NCBI GenBank assembly: GCA_022592435.1
Contig: JABYQS010000062.1
Span: 62,001 to 126,000 of the forward strand
From: Cerioporus squamosus
Lineage: Eukaryota; Basidiomycota; Agaricomycetes; Polyporales; Polyporaceae
Direction of reading: 5' to 3'
Length of the DNA stretch: 64,000 nucleotides
Position 1 is the stretch's first letter. Each line of letters opens with the position of its first letter. Below are positions 36,020 to 47,705 of the stretch, piece after piece. A program made the translations under genes and the position numbers. The notes under the pieces were generated by a model. That model had not been told where the DNA came from. It saw nothing but the letters and a program-made list of their open reading frames with translations, and searched no databases.

Positions 36020-37479
36020 TCATCGCTTGACTGCACCTCCTCGTCCTTTCCCTTGCCGACGCCCAGTATGCGTATCGTCTGGGACGTCTAAGAATCCGCC
36101 AAGCTCGAGTGCGTTGCGCGCAGCCTGGTTGATGTGCTTGAACCTGTCAGGTCCGAGGTGGATCCCGCCGAAGTATCGTGTAACGATGACGAGGACATTG
36201 TCGACCTCCTGCGCGTGTCGGGAGCATAAAAGCATCAGTTCCGTGCAAGCACGTAGCATGTTCCAAACATGGACGCACCAGAATCTGGAGTAGGTGAGCC
36301 AACCGACCTCCCGCGGCGGTCTCTCCATCGTCATCGTTGTCTACGCTTGCGTTAGGACGTCTCTGTATATGCGAAAGCAGTGTGCGAACGTACCTTGGTG
36401 AAGAACATTGCCAACACGACAGCGCCACGCGTTGATGATAGGGTGAGCTGCGCGAGCGATCTTGCGGTCGGACAGGAGATGTGCGAGGATCAAGGGCACC
36501 TGAAGAGTGACATCGGCACCTCGATCCAGCAGTGAATGAGATCATGTCCAGGAACGCACCTGTGACGGATCTGTTATTCGACATGCGCGACCCACGAACG
36601 CGCTCTTGCGGTCAAGAATGGGTTCCGCCTCGACGATAATGATCCCCGGCGGCATCTCAGCAGGAATGTCGGGGACCGCGCGCGCTACTTTTGAGTTCCC
36701 GCTTTCTGTTTCTTCTTGCACATGTCCGTTCTCGCCTGCTTCACTCCCGTGTCTTTCGTCTCCCCGCAATAACTCGCCAACCTTCTTCTCGCTCATCCGC
36801 TCGCCCAGCCACTCCGTGCACCGCTCCTTCACCCATTCCAGCCCATCAAAGACGCACTCCGCCCCTGGCGTCCATTCAACGGCACCGCGAGAGATGTAGG
36901 TTCGCAGGACAGTTCCGAAGAGAGGCGCATCGACACCATATGGACCGATATACCGTGAGAGGAGCTGGAGCTGTGGCGGCGCGGAAGATGGGTAGGTCGG
37001 CGGAAGGGAGACAAGTATCGTTACAGGATGTGAAGACCCTCCGTCGTCAGAGGCTTCGATGCTATGATCGCGAACACCGATACTTCAGATACGCTCGGTG
37101 AAACTGCAGAGACAAATACGCACATACCTGAGTGTGACCTCATAACGGATCGTCCCCGGCTCTGCTCGGGGACTCGCTGGCTGCCCACTGCGCTCGGGCG
37201 GTGACTGGCTTCCAGGCCGCGACGGCCTCCATATCTTCACCGCGTCTTCTCCGTAGATACTTTGAAGCACTACGCGTCCACACAAGGAAGGACAGCAGCG
37301 CGCAGAGATAACGCAAGACCGAGAGGGGCAAGTCAGACGAATGAGGGCTTTCTGCGGACGGTCGCCAGAGATGAAGGGCGCGCACCGCCGAGTTCCGACG
37401 CGATGGATTCGCGCGCCGGGTCTGCGTCCGCAGACAGCTGGGCGATGAGATCGTCCACCGTTTCCGGTGTAGATGTCAT
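36020..37479 (-). CDS. IMPACT/Yih1-type protein (RWD domain plus UPF0029 domain)
   Basis: Family members bind Gcn1 and restrain Gcn2 kinase, tuning the response to amino-acid starvation in the cytosol. The start ATG is at 37479. Exon 1 (MTSTPETVDDLIAQLSAD to ELG) joins through a roughly 105-bp intron to VLQSIYGEDAVKIW, the RWD start. A further intron leads to VTILVSLPPTYPSSAPPQLQ and LLSRYIGPYGVDA, the RWD core. A Glu/Gly-rich linker leads to the UPF0029 fold (DRKSAFVGRACRI, LLSDRKIARAAHPIINAW, then DNDDDGETAAGGRLAHLLQI and VDNVLVIVTRYFGGIHLGPD), which is the family signature. It ends AVKR at 36022. Exon borders in the last third are approximate. Architecture and order match Yih1, so I am confident of family and less so of regulation. 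Confidence 0.82.
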
Positions 37480-37967
37480 GGTCGTCCGCTCGGCAGATGG
37501 AATCTAGTGTGAGGCTGGATCTGGTATGGCGGATGCTGGCAAGCTGAGCACGTTGGAAGGAGCTTGTCTAACTGAGTAACCACTGCAAGCCTAACCACCG
37601 AAGGCGAGAAGATCTAGAAACGTAGTGGGCCGTGGCGGGAGTAAAGCAAGGAGGAAACTGACCTGCCGCTCGCGCGAGGGTTCCAAAGCATAGGGTTAGG
37701 GTTGGCTGAAAGCTGAACTGGATTGAATCGCAGTGGTCCGTGGTTAAGCTGCGCGGGGGTGCCTCCTTTTGAAAAGATACTCGAACAACGCAAGACCACA
37801 TCTTTGTACAATCGTTGTGAGGTAAAAACTTCGTTCACGTTCGCTTGAAATATCATACAACACGCAAACTGCACTGGACTTCATATACACATACGATTGC
37901 CCTACCGCCCAAAAGGTAAGTGAGTCGACAACCAATCTCCTGCATTGCGCAAGCTGACCACTCGAAC
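37480..37967. other. Intergenic region with a short telomere-like stretch
   Basis: Contains AGGGTTAGGGTT at about 37692-37703, only two telomere-type units, so probably chance. No gene seen. Confidence 0.35.
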
Positions 37968-39730
37968 TCAGGCTAGAGCCGAGTGGGAGTTACTCCATTT
38001 AACTATCTCGGATTCCTGATGATCGTGCGCCGCAGTCGAGTGTGCCGTCCAATCGTTCGAGAAATCTTGCGAGCTCCGGAGGTCTTCGTCCTCTAAGTCA
38101 TCCGCTCCAGGGACAACAATCGAGCCGATCGAGCCCATCACTCGCGCGAAGTTGAGCGAGTCCGCATTCGACATCGAGATATGGAGGGGATCGTCGGAGT
38201 CTAGCTTCAAGTCGCGTTGGTTGGCCTCCTGTAGGTCGAGCAAGAAGTGCCAAGTGAGGACGGATGTCAATCTGTACGATCGCAGATGTCAGTGCGCCTT
38301 GTCAGTAGGAACGAGACGAAGAGACTGCAGCGCACGGGTCGGTGAAGAGTGTGATATTGCTCGGCTCGTCAATGCCGAATATCTGCAGCATGAGTGGTGA
38401 GACATAGTGACCATGGAATAGCCGCAATGCGAATCCGGGGACATACCGAGGTCAATGTAAAGCTGAGATGTAAAGCATTCAAGACGAAAAGGACCCTGTT
38501 AAATGCGGGTGACTCAGTCCGAGGGATGCAAAACGCATGTCATGGATCGTGGCTGACATGAAATAGATGAGTCCTATCGTAAGCCACATGTACGTCAGCA
38601 TGGTTCGAGGCCGACAGAGAAGATACACTGACCATTCCATAGCATGATAGCTGCCAGAGACCTGCGGCTATGGTCTGCGAGATGCAACCGTGGGCGGGCA
38701 GGGCCGATAGCGAGAGTAACCCAGGTCACAACGATGAGGATGAAGTCCGCGAGAATGAGACCCGAGCGCGACACGCTGACAACTACGTGGCTGCTGGTCA
38801 GAGCAAGCGCGTTCGCTTCTCAAGATGCAACATACATCTTCAATTGTTTCAGTGGTACCACTCGCGCAACATGATAAGAACACTTACATGATGGGCTCGT
38901 TCGGCGTAATCCGGACAATGTTGGCCACACATCCAATGACTGGGTCAAACATTCCCGTCAAGCCCAAAGGAAACATGGCCTAAGTTTCCGAAAGTGTCAG
39001 CAACGAGGATTAGCGTGACAGTTGAACTGCGACGTACGAAGTTCACGAGCGGCATGAGAGATAATATCAGGATCAACACCGACAACACCCAATTCTTGAG
39101 CAACCCATGCGCTCGCATCGCAGAGAATACTGACAGCCCTGGGATTAGCGACTGTTCTGTCGGGAGGTTTGCTGACCTTACCTGCAAACGGCACGTATCT
39201 TACATATTCCAACACGGTATACGACTTGACAAGTCCGTTGCAGCTGCAGAAAGACAAGCACGCTAAGCCTATGCCCAATGACTCGATCACCAACAGTGCG
39301 ACAGACGCACCTCTGAGAAGCTCGAGTCAGCCACGTATTCTAGTCAGACGATACATGACGCACCTGGTCGTTAAACGTGAATACAGATGATATAACGTCC
39401 AGGATTTCGTATGCCACTGTGACGTAGCGGATGAAAAAGAACAGCGCGGAGGCCCCAGAGAGTTTCTTGCTCCAGAACAAGTTTACTTCGCGGCCGAAGG
39501 TGACGATGAAGTCATAGAAGAGAAGGGCTGGACACGACTGTGAGATGAGCAACCATGGAATTGGGACGAGCACAACGACAACTCACAGACTGATGCGAAG
39601 TAGATGTAGCGTTCAGTTCGCCTTGGAGGAAGCGTGTCAGTGGAGAGTTTAACAGCAAGGAGACGGGATGACTCACAGCTCGTCGTAGAACGCGATGATA
39701 TCTGCCTGAGATGACGTGCTTGACTAGAAG
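37968..39730 (-). CDS. DUF6533 multi-pass membrane protein
   Basis: A basidiomycete-expanded, probably seven-helix membrane protein of unknown role. Pieces visible in order on the minus strand are: TSSQADIIAFYDEL (about 39710), RTERYIYFAS, then the DUF6533 signature ALLFYDFIVTFGREVNLFW and KKLSGASALFFFIRYV. Helical segments follow (FSAMRAHGLLKNWVLSVLIL, ILSLMPLVNF, FILIVVTWVTLA), and the C-terminal cytoplasmic part is RFLLDLQEANQRDL-like (TWHFLLDLQEANQRDLKLD), with VMGSIGSIVVPG before the acidic end. The stop is at 37968. At least eight short introns are needed, and the first exon and true start are not fixed: an in-frame stop or acceptor (TTCTAG) lies just before the TSSQ exon, and an ATG at about 39816 is a candidate. 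Confidence 0.7.
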
Positions 39731-39863
39731 CTAGGTGGGACTGCGAGGACCGCGAGACCTGCAACGAGGTGGGAGAAGAGGTTCGTATAAGTATTTGTAC
39801 CGCCATACTGCGCCATGATACAATTGCGTCAATGAACACCGGCGATATCAGTGGAATTGACAC

Positions 39864-40779
39864 GTCTGCTGATATTTCCCCACATCGGTATCTGTGTTCG
39901 CTTTCCTTCGGGTTTCATGAGCAACGACGCCCCGCTATCATCAGCGTACGGAATCCGCGAAGCCACCATGCTGCGGAGTATGGTCACCCTTCAACCAGCG
40001 CGACGTGGGCGGCCAAATCAGGGCGAGACGTTCACGACGCGCATAACTCTGAAGCTACATTGACGTGCGCAACAACGAACAAACGATCGGGCTTGCAAAT
40101 CCGGGGAGGGGCGACAAGTGCAGTGCCAGTCGCTGCACTGCAACTTCAGGCCGCAGTCCACAAGAACAGAGATGCCGGTCTTCTGCCGACAGCCAACGCT
40201 TCGGGTAGGGGCTTAAGCTTCATAAGTCTGAGGACGTATGTCAAAAATGCGGTTCGTCGCTCTGGTGGCGGATAGGATTCGGATTCTGACCCTGTAGGCG
40301 CCAATAGGCTGAACTTAGCTGCAGCTCGCGCGGAGCTAGACCGTTATAAGGGTTCATTTTCACTGCACTCACAAAGTGTTTCGTTGCTGACTTGCTGACA
40401 TCGTGACGAGCAGCGAAAGCAAGATGCGCTCGTTTACAGATGCGCTCGAGCAGTGTGGACGCTGATCATGTGAAGAACGCGCCTATGGATACCACGGAGT
40501 GCGACGTGGGCAGGAGAAAGGTATAGGCGTTTCCTTGGAAGCAAGCGAAGGAAGATACAGTATCTATGCGCAGGCGTGAAGAAATGAGGGTGGCAACGAG
40601 TCTGACCGTGCCTCGAAAGTCCGTGCGAATGTTGACGTATTACGCAGTCTGATCGTGCTCCTCCGCAACGGGGCATTGCGGCCTGAACGGAGTTGAACGG
40701 ACCCGCAGGCTTAGCACCGCGAGAGAGACAGCATCACCACCGGGAGACGAACCTCTCTAATACGGGTCAGACAGCAAGA
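39864..40779. other. Intergenic region without a recognisable gene
   Basis: Between the 5' end of the DUF6533 gene and the 3' end of the second F-box-like gene; only short frames. Confidence 0.4.
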
Positions 40780-42372
40780 CTATACGAGTGGACCACACGC
40801 ACCTTCGAACTGCGTTGCAGTATCTGCGTCCGCGTCCAGGAAATAATCCCTCACCCTCCTCCCTTCCCACAGCGGAACCTCTCGGACCTCGACAAGGGTA
40901 CTCTCATCATCTCGTATGACTCGCCACCAATGCCGCTTCTCGTCGTCATCCCCTTCGAAGTCGACGGGAACGTCCGCGAGCGCGATGTATCGCAAGGACG
41001 GGAACTGGTTGCAGACGGCCTCTAGGAACTGGTCGCGCCGGTACACGACCTTCCACAGTGCGTGGTCAATCTTGCTCGGGGCGCGAATGCTCAGGCAGAT
41101 CAAAGGAAGCTGCACAGTCGATCTCTTCGCTGAGGAGTATGCATTCGCCTGACAGTCGGTGAGCGTGAGCATGATGTGTGAACTATGGACGCTCACGATG
41201 GATAGGAGAAGGTCCGTGAAATCGCCAACACGGAAGATGAACTCCAAAGACCGCAAACTGATTGCACAGCTCGCCATGCCATGCATTACGTTCACGAAGG
41301 TCGCATAGGCACCGCCTCGGGCGGTCGCATTGTCGACCGTCAGATGCACGAGGTCTTCGACGTGATCACTGGAGAGTCCAACGAGCTCGAGGTCGTCGGG
41401 GGTGCGAACTTGTAATGTGAGCCGATTGACCTTCCAGGAGGAAGGAATGTAGTCAGACTGGAGTTCCTCCGAGTTGTTGATAGCAAGCTGGAGATGGCGG
41501 AGTACGAACGGCGGCTCTGCGCCGTTTCGATTGCTGTCGGGGACCAAGCCGAGCGAATCGCGGTCACTGCTGAAGGTTAGCTCTAGTGTGGAGAGGTTCG
41601 GGAAGACAACGCGTAAGGGGTCTGCCGTGGTCCACGGCAAGATAACGGACAGAAGCCGGAGAGTGGTCACAGAGGAATGAATCGGGAGTACACCACTTGC
41701 GGACCGTGGCCAGTTCGCGTCTTGTTGAAAGACGATGTCCTCGAACAGCAGGGTGTGCAGACACGACAGATGGGATATCGATTGCATGAAGTCGACGAAG
41801 GCGGGGCTATAGGAGGGGCTATAAGAGGAGTCGCCGGACTTGGCCGTGAATGAGAGCGAGCACAGGCTGGAGGGTAGCGAGCTGAGATCCTGCAGCTTGC
41901 TGGGCCACCCAGCAAGCTTGAGATGCGTCAAGTTCTCGAGACCTTGTACATCTTTGAGCGATACCACCTCGACCAACCATGACGCGCACTCAAGTTCCCT
42001 CAATTGCGTTGCCTTGCGGATGATCTCGCCGAGCAGAGACATGTCCACATAGGCCTGGTAGCGTGACTCCGACTCCGGTGCCCAGAGTGCCCGGATGGAA
42101 CGGAGGTAAGGAGCTCGGCTAGGGATGTCTTCCGTGACGTAGTCGTATAAGGCGGAGGATTGCTCGGGAGACCGAAGGACTACGTCAGTGATGCGAAGAG
42201 GGATGATCTCGCGGACATGCTTGGATAGTAGAGTCATTCTGAGGCGGTCCTGAAAGGATAGATGGTGCAGTATCTCGGGAAGGATGTCATCTGGTATCGC
42301 GGGTGCCGCATGAGATCCAGATCTCTCCGGGAGAGTCTCTTCAGGAGGGGTAAGAGGCGTTATGCTGAACAT
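40780..42372 (-). CDS. F-box-like protein with degenerate leucine-rich repeats, copy 2
   Basis: Likely SCF substrate receptor, a distant paralogue of the gene at 23985. I start at the ATG at 42372 (MFSITPLTPPEETLPE) because the frame upstream looks non-coding, although it stays open to 42648. The F-box-like motif is IPDDILPEILHHLSFQDRLR with MTLLSKHVREII; then come irregular Leu-rich repeats (LENLTHLKLAGWPSKLQDLS, LCSLSF, LHTLLFEDIV), and the shared C-terminal block FPSLRYIALADVP, HWWRVIRDDE, LVEVREVPLWEGRRVRDY. There is no long acidic tract, unlike copies 1 and 3. As in copy 1, a donor-like GAAGGTGCGTG close to the stop hints at a small last exon. About 530 aa. Confidence 0.72.
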   Translation of the reverse strand: MFSITPLTPPEETLPERSGSHAAPAIPDDILPEILHHLSFQDRLRMTLLSKHVREIIPLRITDVVLRSPEQSSALYDYVTEDIPSRAPYLRSIRALWAPESESRYQAYVDMSLLGEIIRKATQLRELECASWLVEVVSLKDVQGLENLTHLKLAGWPSKLQDLSSLPSSLCSLSFTAKSGDSSYSPSYSPAFVDFMQSISHLSCLHTLLFEDIVFQQDANWPRSASGVLPIHSSVTTLRLLSVILPWTTADPLRVVFPNLSTLELTFSSDRDSLGLVPDSNRNGAEPPFVLRHLQLAINNSEELQSDYIPSSWKVNRLTLQVRTPDDLELVGLSSDHVEDLVHLTVDNATARGGAYATFVNVMHGMASCAISLRSLEFIFRVGDFTDLLLSIVSVHSSHIMLTLTDCQANAYSSAKRSTVQLPLICLSIRAPSKIDHALWKVVYRRDQFLEAVCNQFPSLRYIALADVPVDFEGDDDEKRHWWRVIRDDESTLVEVREVPLWEGRRVRDYFLDADADTATQFEGACGPLV

Positions 42373-42519
42373 CCTCCTTTGGAATGCCGCGGATGAGTGG
42401 TCTGGCCAGGTGCTTTGCGCAGGGAGGCGGTCGATACAAATGGAAGACAGAGCCAGGGCCCAGAGTGCACGGAATGCGGGCGTGAGACATGATTCGGTAT
42501 GCCGTAACCGCAGCGTGCG

Positions 42520-42587
42520 AACCCTATCACAGTGTTGATACAAGAGTGAGCCTGCAGACCCTATCACAGTGTGATACAAGAGTGAGC
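42520..42587 (+). repeat. Two-copy direct repeat of about 31 bp
   Basis: CCCTATCACAGTGTTGATAC followed by AAGAGTGAGC occurs at 42520-42551 and again, one T shorter, at 42558-42587. The repeat is imperfect and lies upstream of the second F-box-like gene. It could be replication slippage or a pair of regulatory sites. Confidence 0.75.
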
Positions 42588-43264
42588 GCAGTGGAGGTGT
42601 TTTGCAATAGCTCACAGTACGCACCACCAGTACAGGAAAGTTTGTCATGGATCATACAGCGACAGCGGAGCACGGCGTAACTTTTCCCTACGCTTTGCTC
42701 TTCTCGTACCACCGTAGTACCTGTAGAGCGCGTCCTGAGACTCGACCACGGAGGATATCTTGTCCATCTGGAAAGCGAACCCAATGAAGATAGGACATCG
42801 ACGACAGGTAAGGTGCGCCTTCTTGCCCATGTCGTCGACCTGCGTCGAGTCAGCGAGCTTAATACTGGTCTACTAACGCCGTCAGGACATACTAGATGTC
42901 GACTTGGTCCGCCTTGAAGTGACTGGTTCCGACCGTCAGTGCAAGCTACATGCCGTGTGCGACGCGGTTTGATAGCATTGCAGTTTGCATCAGTGCGGAT
43001 ACGCAGGCGTGAGAGGCAGTCGACATGACCCCCATTTCGGAGGGGGACAGGGTGGTGGACAGAGGGCAGAAGCGCATGTAAGAACACGGGTAATAATCGA
43101 GGCTAAGCCGAGGTGGCCGAGTAAGCAGGAAGTAAGGTCGGAGGTGTGATGGAGTAAGTAGTGTTATAAGGCGTAGTAAGTCTTTGTGTTCAAGTCCAAG
43201 TAAGTAAGCTCACCTTCCACCCCCACCACCACCTCCTTCCCTCTCGCATCTCAAGGTAGCCGTC
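42588..43264. other. Divergent intergenic region before SPT3
   Basis: Separates the minus-strand F-box-like gene from SPT3. A pyrimidine-rich tract (about 43212-43250, CCACCCCCACCACCACC) lies just before the SPT3 start and is typical of fungal core promoters. Confidence 0.4.
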
Positions 43265-44688
43265 ATGACTACAGCAACGAAGAAGGCATATGTCGCAGAT
43301 ACGCCTGCGCACAGAGAGTACAAATACTCGCAGGAAATCTCGCAGATGATGTTTGTCTTCGGCGAGGTGCAAGACCCCAACCCAGAGACTGTCAACCTTG
43401 TCGAAGACATCGTCCGCAGTCAACTCATCGAACTGGTGAGCATCTATGTCATGTTCATACTATGTTACGTGCTATAGTGTATACTCTGAATCTCCAGATC
43501 GTGCAAGCCCGCTTTCTCGCAAACCGGCGTGCCGCTCGACATGTCTCCGCCGAAGACCTCATCTTCCTCATACGTCACGACCGCGCGAAGGTCAACCGAC
43601 TACGAACGTACCTCTCCTGGAAGGACGTACGGAAACATGCGAAAGACTCTGACGGAGGCGGCGGAGGTGGGATGGAAGTTGAGAACCTCGAGGATGGCGC
43701 GGATGGTACGTGGCCACACTTGTCGTACCCTTGAGCAATCCCGGTCGTGTTATCCTCCCTGTCGAGTTAATACATGCTACACACTCTCCACGCATGCATC
43801 TTGTGGTTGTCGTATGTCTCGCGGTCATGCGCTGGACATGTCGAGGTGTGTTCAGCGTGTACCCAGCTGTACTACAGGCCCCACACGGCCGGGCTCAAGT
43901 GGTTGGATTGTGCATTGACCGTCCGGTCGGTCCGCTCACACACTGTGTAGACAAGCTCACAGCGAAGGCGCAAAAGATCACCATCAAGCTTCCCTGGGAG
44001 ATTATGACGATCTTCTCCGACGTACTCCCGACCGACGACGAAGAGGACGACGATGACATCGAGGCACACGAAGCCTCCATCCAGCGACTCAAGGTGCGCA
44101 CCTACACCCATACTCACCGCTCTACCCCACCAACAACCAACATCGCGACCAGGAAGCAGACGACGCCACCCGCCAAATGACGCGGAAGAGTACCAGCACT
44201 ACTCGGACTGCCGCCAAGCCTCCTTCACCTACCGCAAAGCCAAGCGCTTCAAAGAGTTCCTCAACCTGCCCCCCGCGCTCGACTTCAAGACCGGCGACGA
44301 CACCGTCGACATCGTCGGCTTCCTCGCCTTCGAGATGGTCCGCGCGCTCACCATCGCCGGGCTGAACGTAAAGAAGTCGCTCGAGGACGCGTACATGCGC
44401 GACGCCCCGCACCACGGCTCCTCGCCCGTCCTCGGCAAGCGCAAGGCGCAGCTCGGCCTCTCCGGCGACGCGAAGCGCATGCGCAGGGACGACAGCCCCG
44501 AGCACGAGGAGCAGCCGCTGCCTGTGTGCTCGCTATTCCTCCCTCCGCCCGAGGCGCGCACTGCGCTGCGTCCGGAGCATATTCAGGATGCTTTTGCCCG
44601 CATGCAGGGCGACTGGGCGCAGCGCCGCTCGGCAGGGATGCGCAACTGGCGCGGGGGCCTCATCCGGACTACTGTCACTCTCATCTAG
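43265..44688 (+). CDS. SPT3: Spt3, histone-fold subunit of the SAGA coactivator, with an apparent 1-nt frameshift
   Basis: Nuclear SAGA subunit that helps deliver TBP to promoters. Exons are 43265-43435, 43498-43705, 43951-44093 and 44153-44688. The N-terminal histone fold ([20 protein letters not shown], then [20 protein letters not shown] and [13 protein letters not shown]) and the second fold ([36 protein letters not shown]) are characteristic. Intron 2 is 245 bp, long for this window. Exon 4 opens in the frame expected from exon 3 ([11 protein letters not shown]), but the conserved [11 protein letters not shown] continues in another frame; ACGCGGAAGAG at about 44179-44189 lacks one base against the expected reading, most simply a missing G. 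In a conserved chromatin gene I suspect a sequencing or assembly slip in a G run, not real loss. Confidence 0.88.
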
Positions 44689-44869
44689 GTCCCTCTACTG
44701 TTTTGGTTCACGTCTCCTCTATATTATTATTCGTTGTGCCTTCCTTCGGTGTAATATAGCTTTCGGATCCGTTGTTGTACCAAGCATTGCTTCTAATATA
44801 CATGTTACATGCTGTGTTCATGATGAAGTCCATGTCGTTCTCCAAATGCCCTCTTCGCGTATACAGATC

Positions 44870-47036
44870 TCAGAATTGGAAGAGTAACGATGCCGCAATG
44901 TCTAGGTTTCCACCTGCCGCCTCCAACGCGTGGATAGCCCCATCTCGATCCGCCCCCAGTCCCATAAGCGTGTTGATATGCTCCTCCGGGAACCTACTCG
45001 CAGCAGGTCGCGATGGCTGACTCGGTTGGCTGGCAGGTCCACCGCGCCCCGCAGCCACAGGTGCAGGTGCCGCTCCGAGTGTGTGGCCCGCACCCGGGAA
45101 AGGAGCCGCTCCCTGCGCCGACGACCCCGTTCCCGCACCTGTGGACGACCCAGAGGCAGAGGCAGAGGCAGCAGCAGCGTCCGCGGCATCCACCGCCGCG
45201 CCGGAATTGCGCGCGTTCTCGGGGAGCTCGTGCTCAGGCAAAAACGCAACTTCACGCCCCTGAATGCGCAGGACGCCCTTCTCGAGGTCGATGCACGCCT
45301 GGTGGGCCTTGAGCATGTCGAGCCCGAACAAAAAGTCGACGTTGCGGCCCTCCATGATCGTGAACGAGCAGGGCAGGTGCAAGTCAGCGACTTTGAGCGG
45401 CGCGCTGTGCACGCGCCCGAGTATCTTCGCGGTCCCCACGCCCTGCGCGACGCCGGAGAAGCGGCGGTCGAGAAGGCGCATGATGCCGCACTTTTCTGCT
45501 GCGTCGGGAGTCACTGTGGGGGAGATGGGGTGTCAGATTCGAGAGTAGTTCGTGTGTGCCGGGGAGGAGGAAGGACAGCACGTACTGATTGTTGACTGTG
45601 CGCCGCTGTCCACGAACGCCTTCATTGGGTGTCCGTTCACCTCCACAGGGATACTGCACAACAGTCAGCTCTCTTTCCTATCCGCAGGACCCGCAGGCCG
45701 GACTCACTAAAGCATGGTCACACGCCCGAAGACTTCGGGCGAGTACTCGAGCGCATGCTCGAGGTTTTCAAGGACGGCCTGCTGTTGGATGGCCTCCTCT
45801 ATGCGCCGCTGCGCCTCGACGCTGTACGGGTCCGACTCCAGCAGAGCGCGTTCACGCTCCGCTTCTTGCTGCATCTGGTGCGTCTGCCGTAGCAGCTCGG
45901 CGAAGCGTGCGGGGTTGTTATGTGCTGCGTCTACAAGCTCGGGAGTCATCTGGCAAGAGCACGAGGAGGTTAGCACGATGCTTGGAGTAACGTTTCGATA
46001 ACACAGGAAGAGAGGTCGGGAGGGAGGGGCAGGGGACGAAGGATGGATACGAGAGATGCCTCGCGCTAACAGGCAATGTGCACAACGGCCTCGTTCCCGA
46101 CCGGGGTCTCAGACAGGCCCATTCGTACGAAGCAGGTCGGTGATGACCTTTGAGAGAGAAATGATATTCACGGGTCTCCGCAACGCGAATCAACCTAGCG
46201 AATTGTGAAGCTTGTCTGAAGCGAAGGGAGCAGCCTGAAATATGACACTACGTACGGTAACCCGGATGCAGGAGTCGCCGTTCGCGTGCGCCGCAACTGC
46301 TAGAGCTTTCGCACGTGAACCGAGGCGAGTGGAGGTGGAAGTAGTCGAAAAACAAAACAGTGGAAGTCCATTCCACCGACAGATCCACCGACAGAAGTCC
46401 CACCTCCACCAGTCTCGTACATTCTCGTTCTGGTGGCCAGAACCGAGCGTCAGTGGCCCAGCTGTGTCTTGGCAACGACTCCATCCCCTCTAAGCACAGA
46501 AGTCTACCCTTGACCGCAGGAACACGATAGCTCGTAGCCAGACATGATTGAACGAGACGGGAGGATATGTTCAATGATACGAAGTATGACGTACCTCTCG
46601 TAGTTGTGCCATGAGAGCGGGGTCCCCGAGAAGCTGCAGACGCATCATCTCCGCGTCCTGCTGCATTGCCCTAAATAACAACGAAAGCTCAACCCTTACG
46701 CACTCGATAGAAGCAGACGAAAGCAAGACGCACCTCCCAGCAGCGGGGACGTGGACCTTCTTCTTGAGCGACAGTACCGCCTTGTCTCCGATCCCACACT
46801 CGCGCATCGTCTCCTTCGGGTTGGTCAACTCCCGTGTACCATGGAAGATACATTGTTCGCTGACGGGGATGCCGGACTGCGGGGGTCAGGACGCGGCCTT
46901 GGAGTGGAGTGAACGACAAGAAAGAAGGACTACTTACCTCAGCCTCGAGGAGAGCCATCACGTTCTCCAGCTCCATGTTTGGGTCGATCTCGACGGAGAA
47001 CGTCTGCCCTAGCTCCGTAGTGAACGTCAACTCCAT
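44870..47036 (-). CDS. DDI1: Ddi1, ubiquitin-shuttle aspartyl protease (UBL, RVP, UBA)
   Basis: Binds ubiquitylated clients and, through its retropepsin fold, can cleave them; cytosol and nucleus. The start ATG at 47036 opens the ubiquitin-like domain (MELTFTTELGQTFSVEIDP; SGIPVSEQCIFHGTRELTNP). Next come a helical linker (AMQQDAEMMRLQLLGDPALM; NNPARFAELLRQTHQMQ), the protease with active-site motif AFVDSGAQST and FLFGLDMLKAHQACIDL, a low-complexity Ala/Gly/Ser linker, and a C-terminal UBA domain (FPEEHINTLMGLGADRDG; LDIAASLLFQF). The intron between LMAQLRE and MTPELVDAA is 645 bp (46594-45950), about ten times the local norm. The 3' tail of this gene is duplicated at 60.43-60.66 kb. Domain order and length match the family; the start is certain from the UBL. 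Confidence 0.92.
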
Positions 47037-47705
47037 AGCGAGTGCCGGTATGTGCAGTGAGTAGTGTCGGGATGTCGGGTGGTAGTCCTCGGGTGCAAGT
47101 GGTGGCGTTCCGTACGTTTCAGTCTTTGAACTGGACCCGTAAACGAAGAAATTCAGATGCTCCGTGGATTGTCACAGAGCCCAGTGCACAAAGAATGAGT
47201 ATGCGAGGGAGAGTTTTAATGTGGTCGAGAGAGAAGAAGAGAAGGAGAAGAATGAGAATAATGCGGGGAGAAGGACGGGTGGCTTCGCGACGCCCGGTCG
47301 AGGTGCCTGCAGGCTTACTTATTATATAGGACGCGATGCGAAAGTGGCTTGCGCATACGCGTCCTCGCTTTGTAACTGCGTAAGTATTTTCTTCCCCGGT
47401 CTTACAACGACTCTCGGGGACGCGAGTGGCCAGAATTTACGAGAACATATCGAGCCAACTACCATCGGAGGCGCGAGGATTGCTAGCGCCTGAGCGCGAC
47501 CCCGCCGCAGCAAGTGCACCGGGAAGGGAGTAGAGATGGTACAGCGAGATACCACAACGTAGGAAGAGCACTATAGCACAAATACAGGTGACATGTACTC
47601 GTACATTCAACTCCGCATCGACCGCTTACTGGGTAAGTGACTGCGCGCAAACGAAGACCTTCATAACATCAGCAAGGGACTCGACAGACACGAAGAAGTA
47701 GCAAC
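47037..47705. other. Intergenic region between DDI1 and ATG29
   Basis: Upstream flank of DDI1, including a purine-rich run (about 47226-47272, GAGAGAAGAAGAGAAGGAG). No gene seen. Confidence 0.4.

Noticed and set aside
37690..37704. Interstitial telomere repeat (AGGGTTAGGGTT)
   Set aside because: Only two units; too short to mean a telomere fusion or a telomere-proximal location. A similar pair at about 62740 lies within a degenerate repeat.
42373..42648. N-terminal extension of the second F-box-like protein
   Set aside because: The frame is open to 42648 but includes the 31-bp direct repeat and is not similar to the paralogues; the ATG at 42372 is the better start.
43105..43195. tRNA-like signals (GCCGAGGTGGCCGAGT as an A-box and GTTCAAGTCC as a B-box)
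   Set aside because: The spacing would fit a Leu/Ser-type tRNA with an intron, but no 3' strand pairs with the proposed acceptor stem and the B-box first base is wrong; chance similarity or a decayed relic.
46248..46574. Frame within the long DDI1 intron as an extra exon
   Set aside because: The flanking exons join in phase without it and the sequence shows no Ddi1-like motif.
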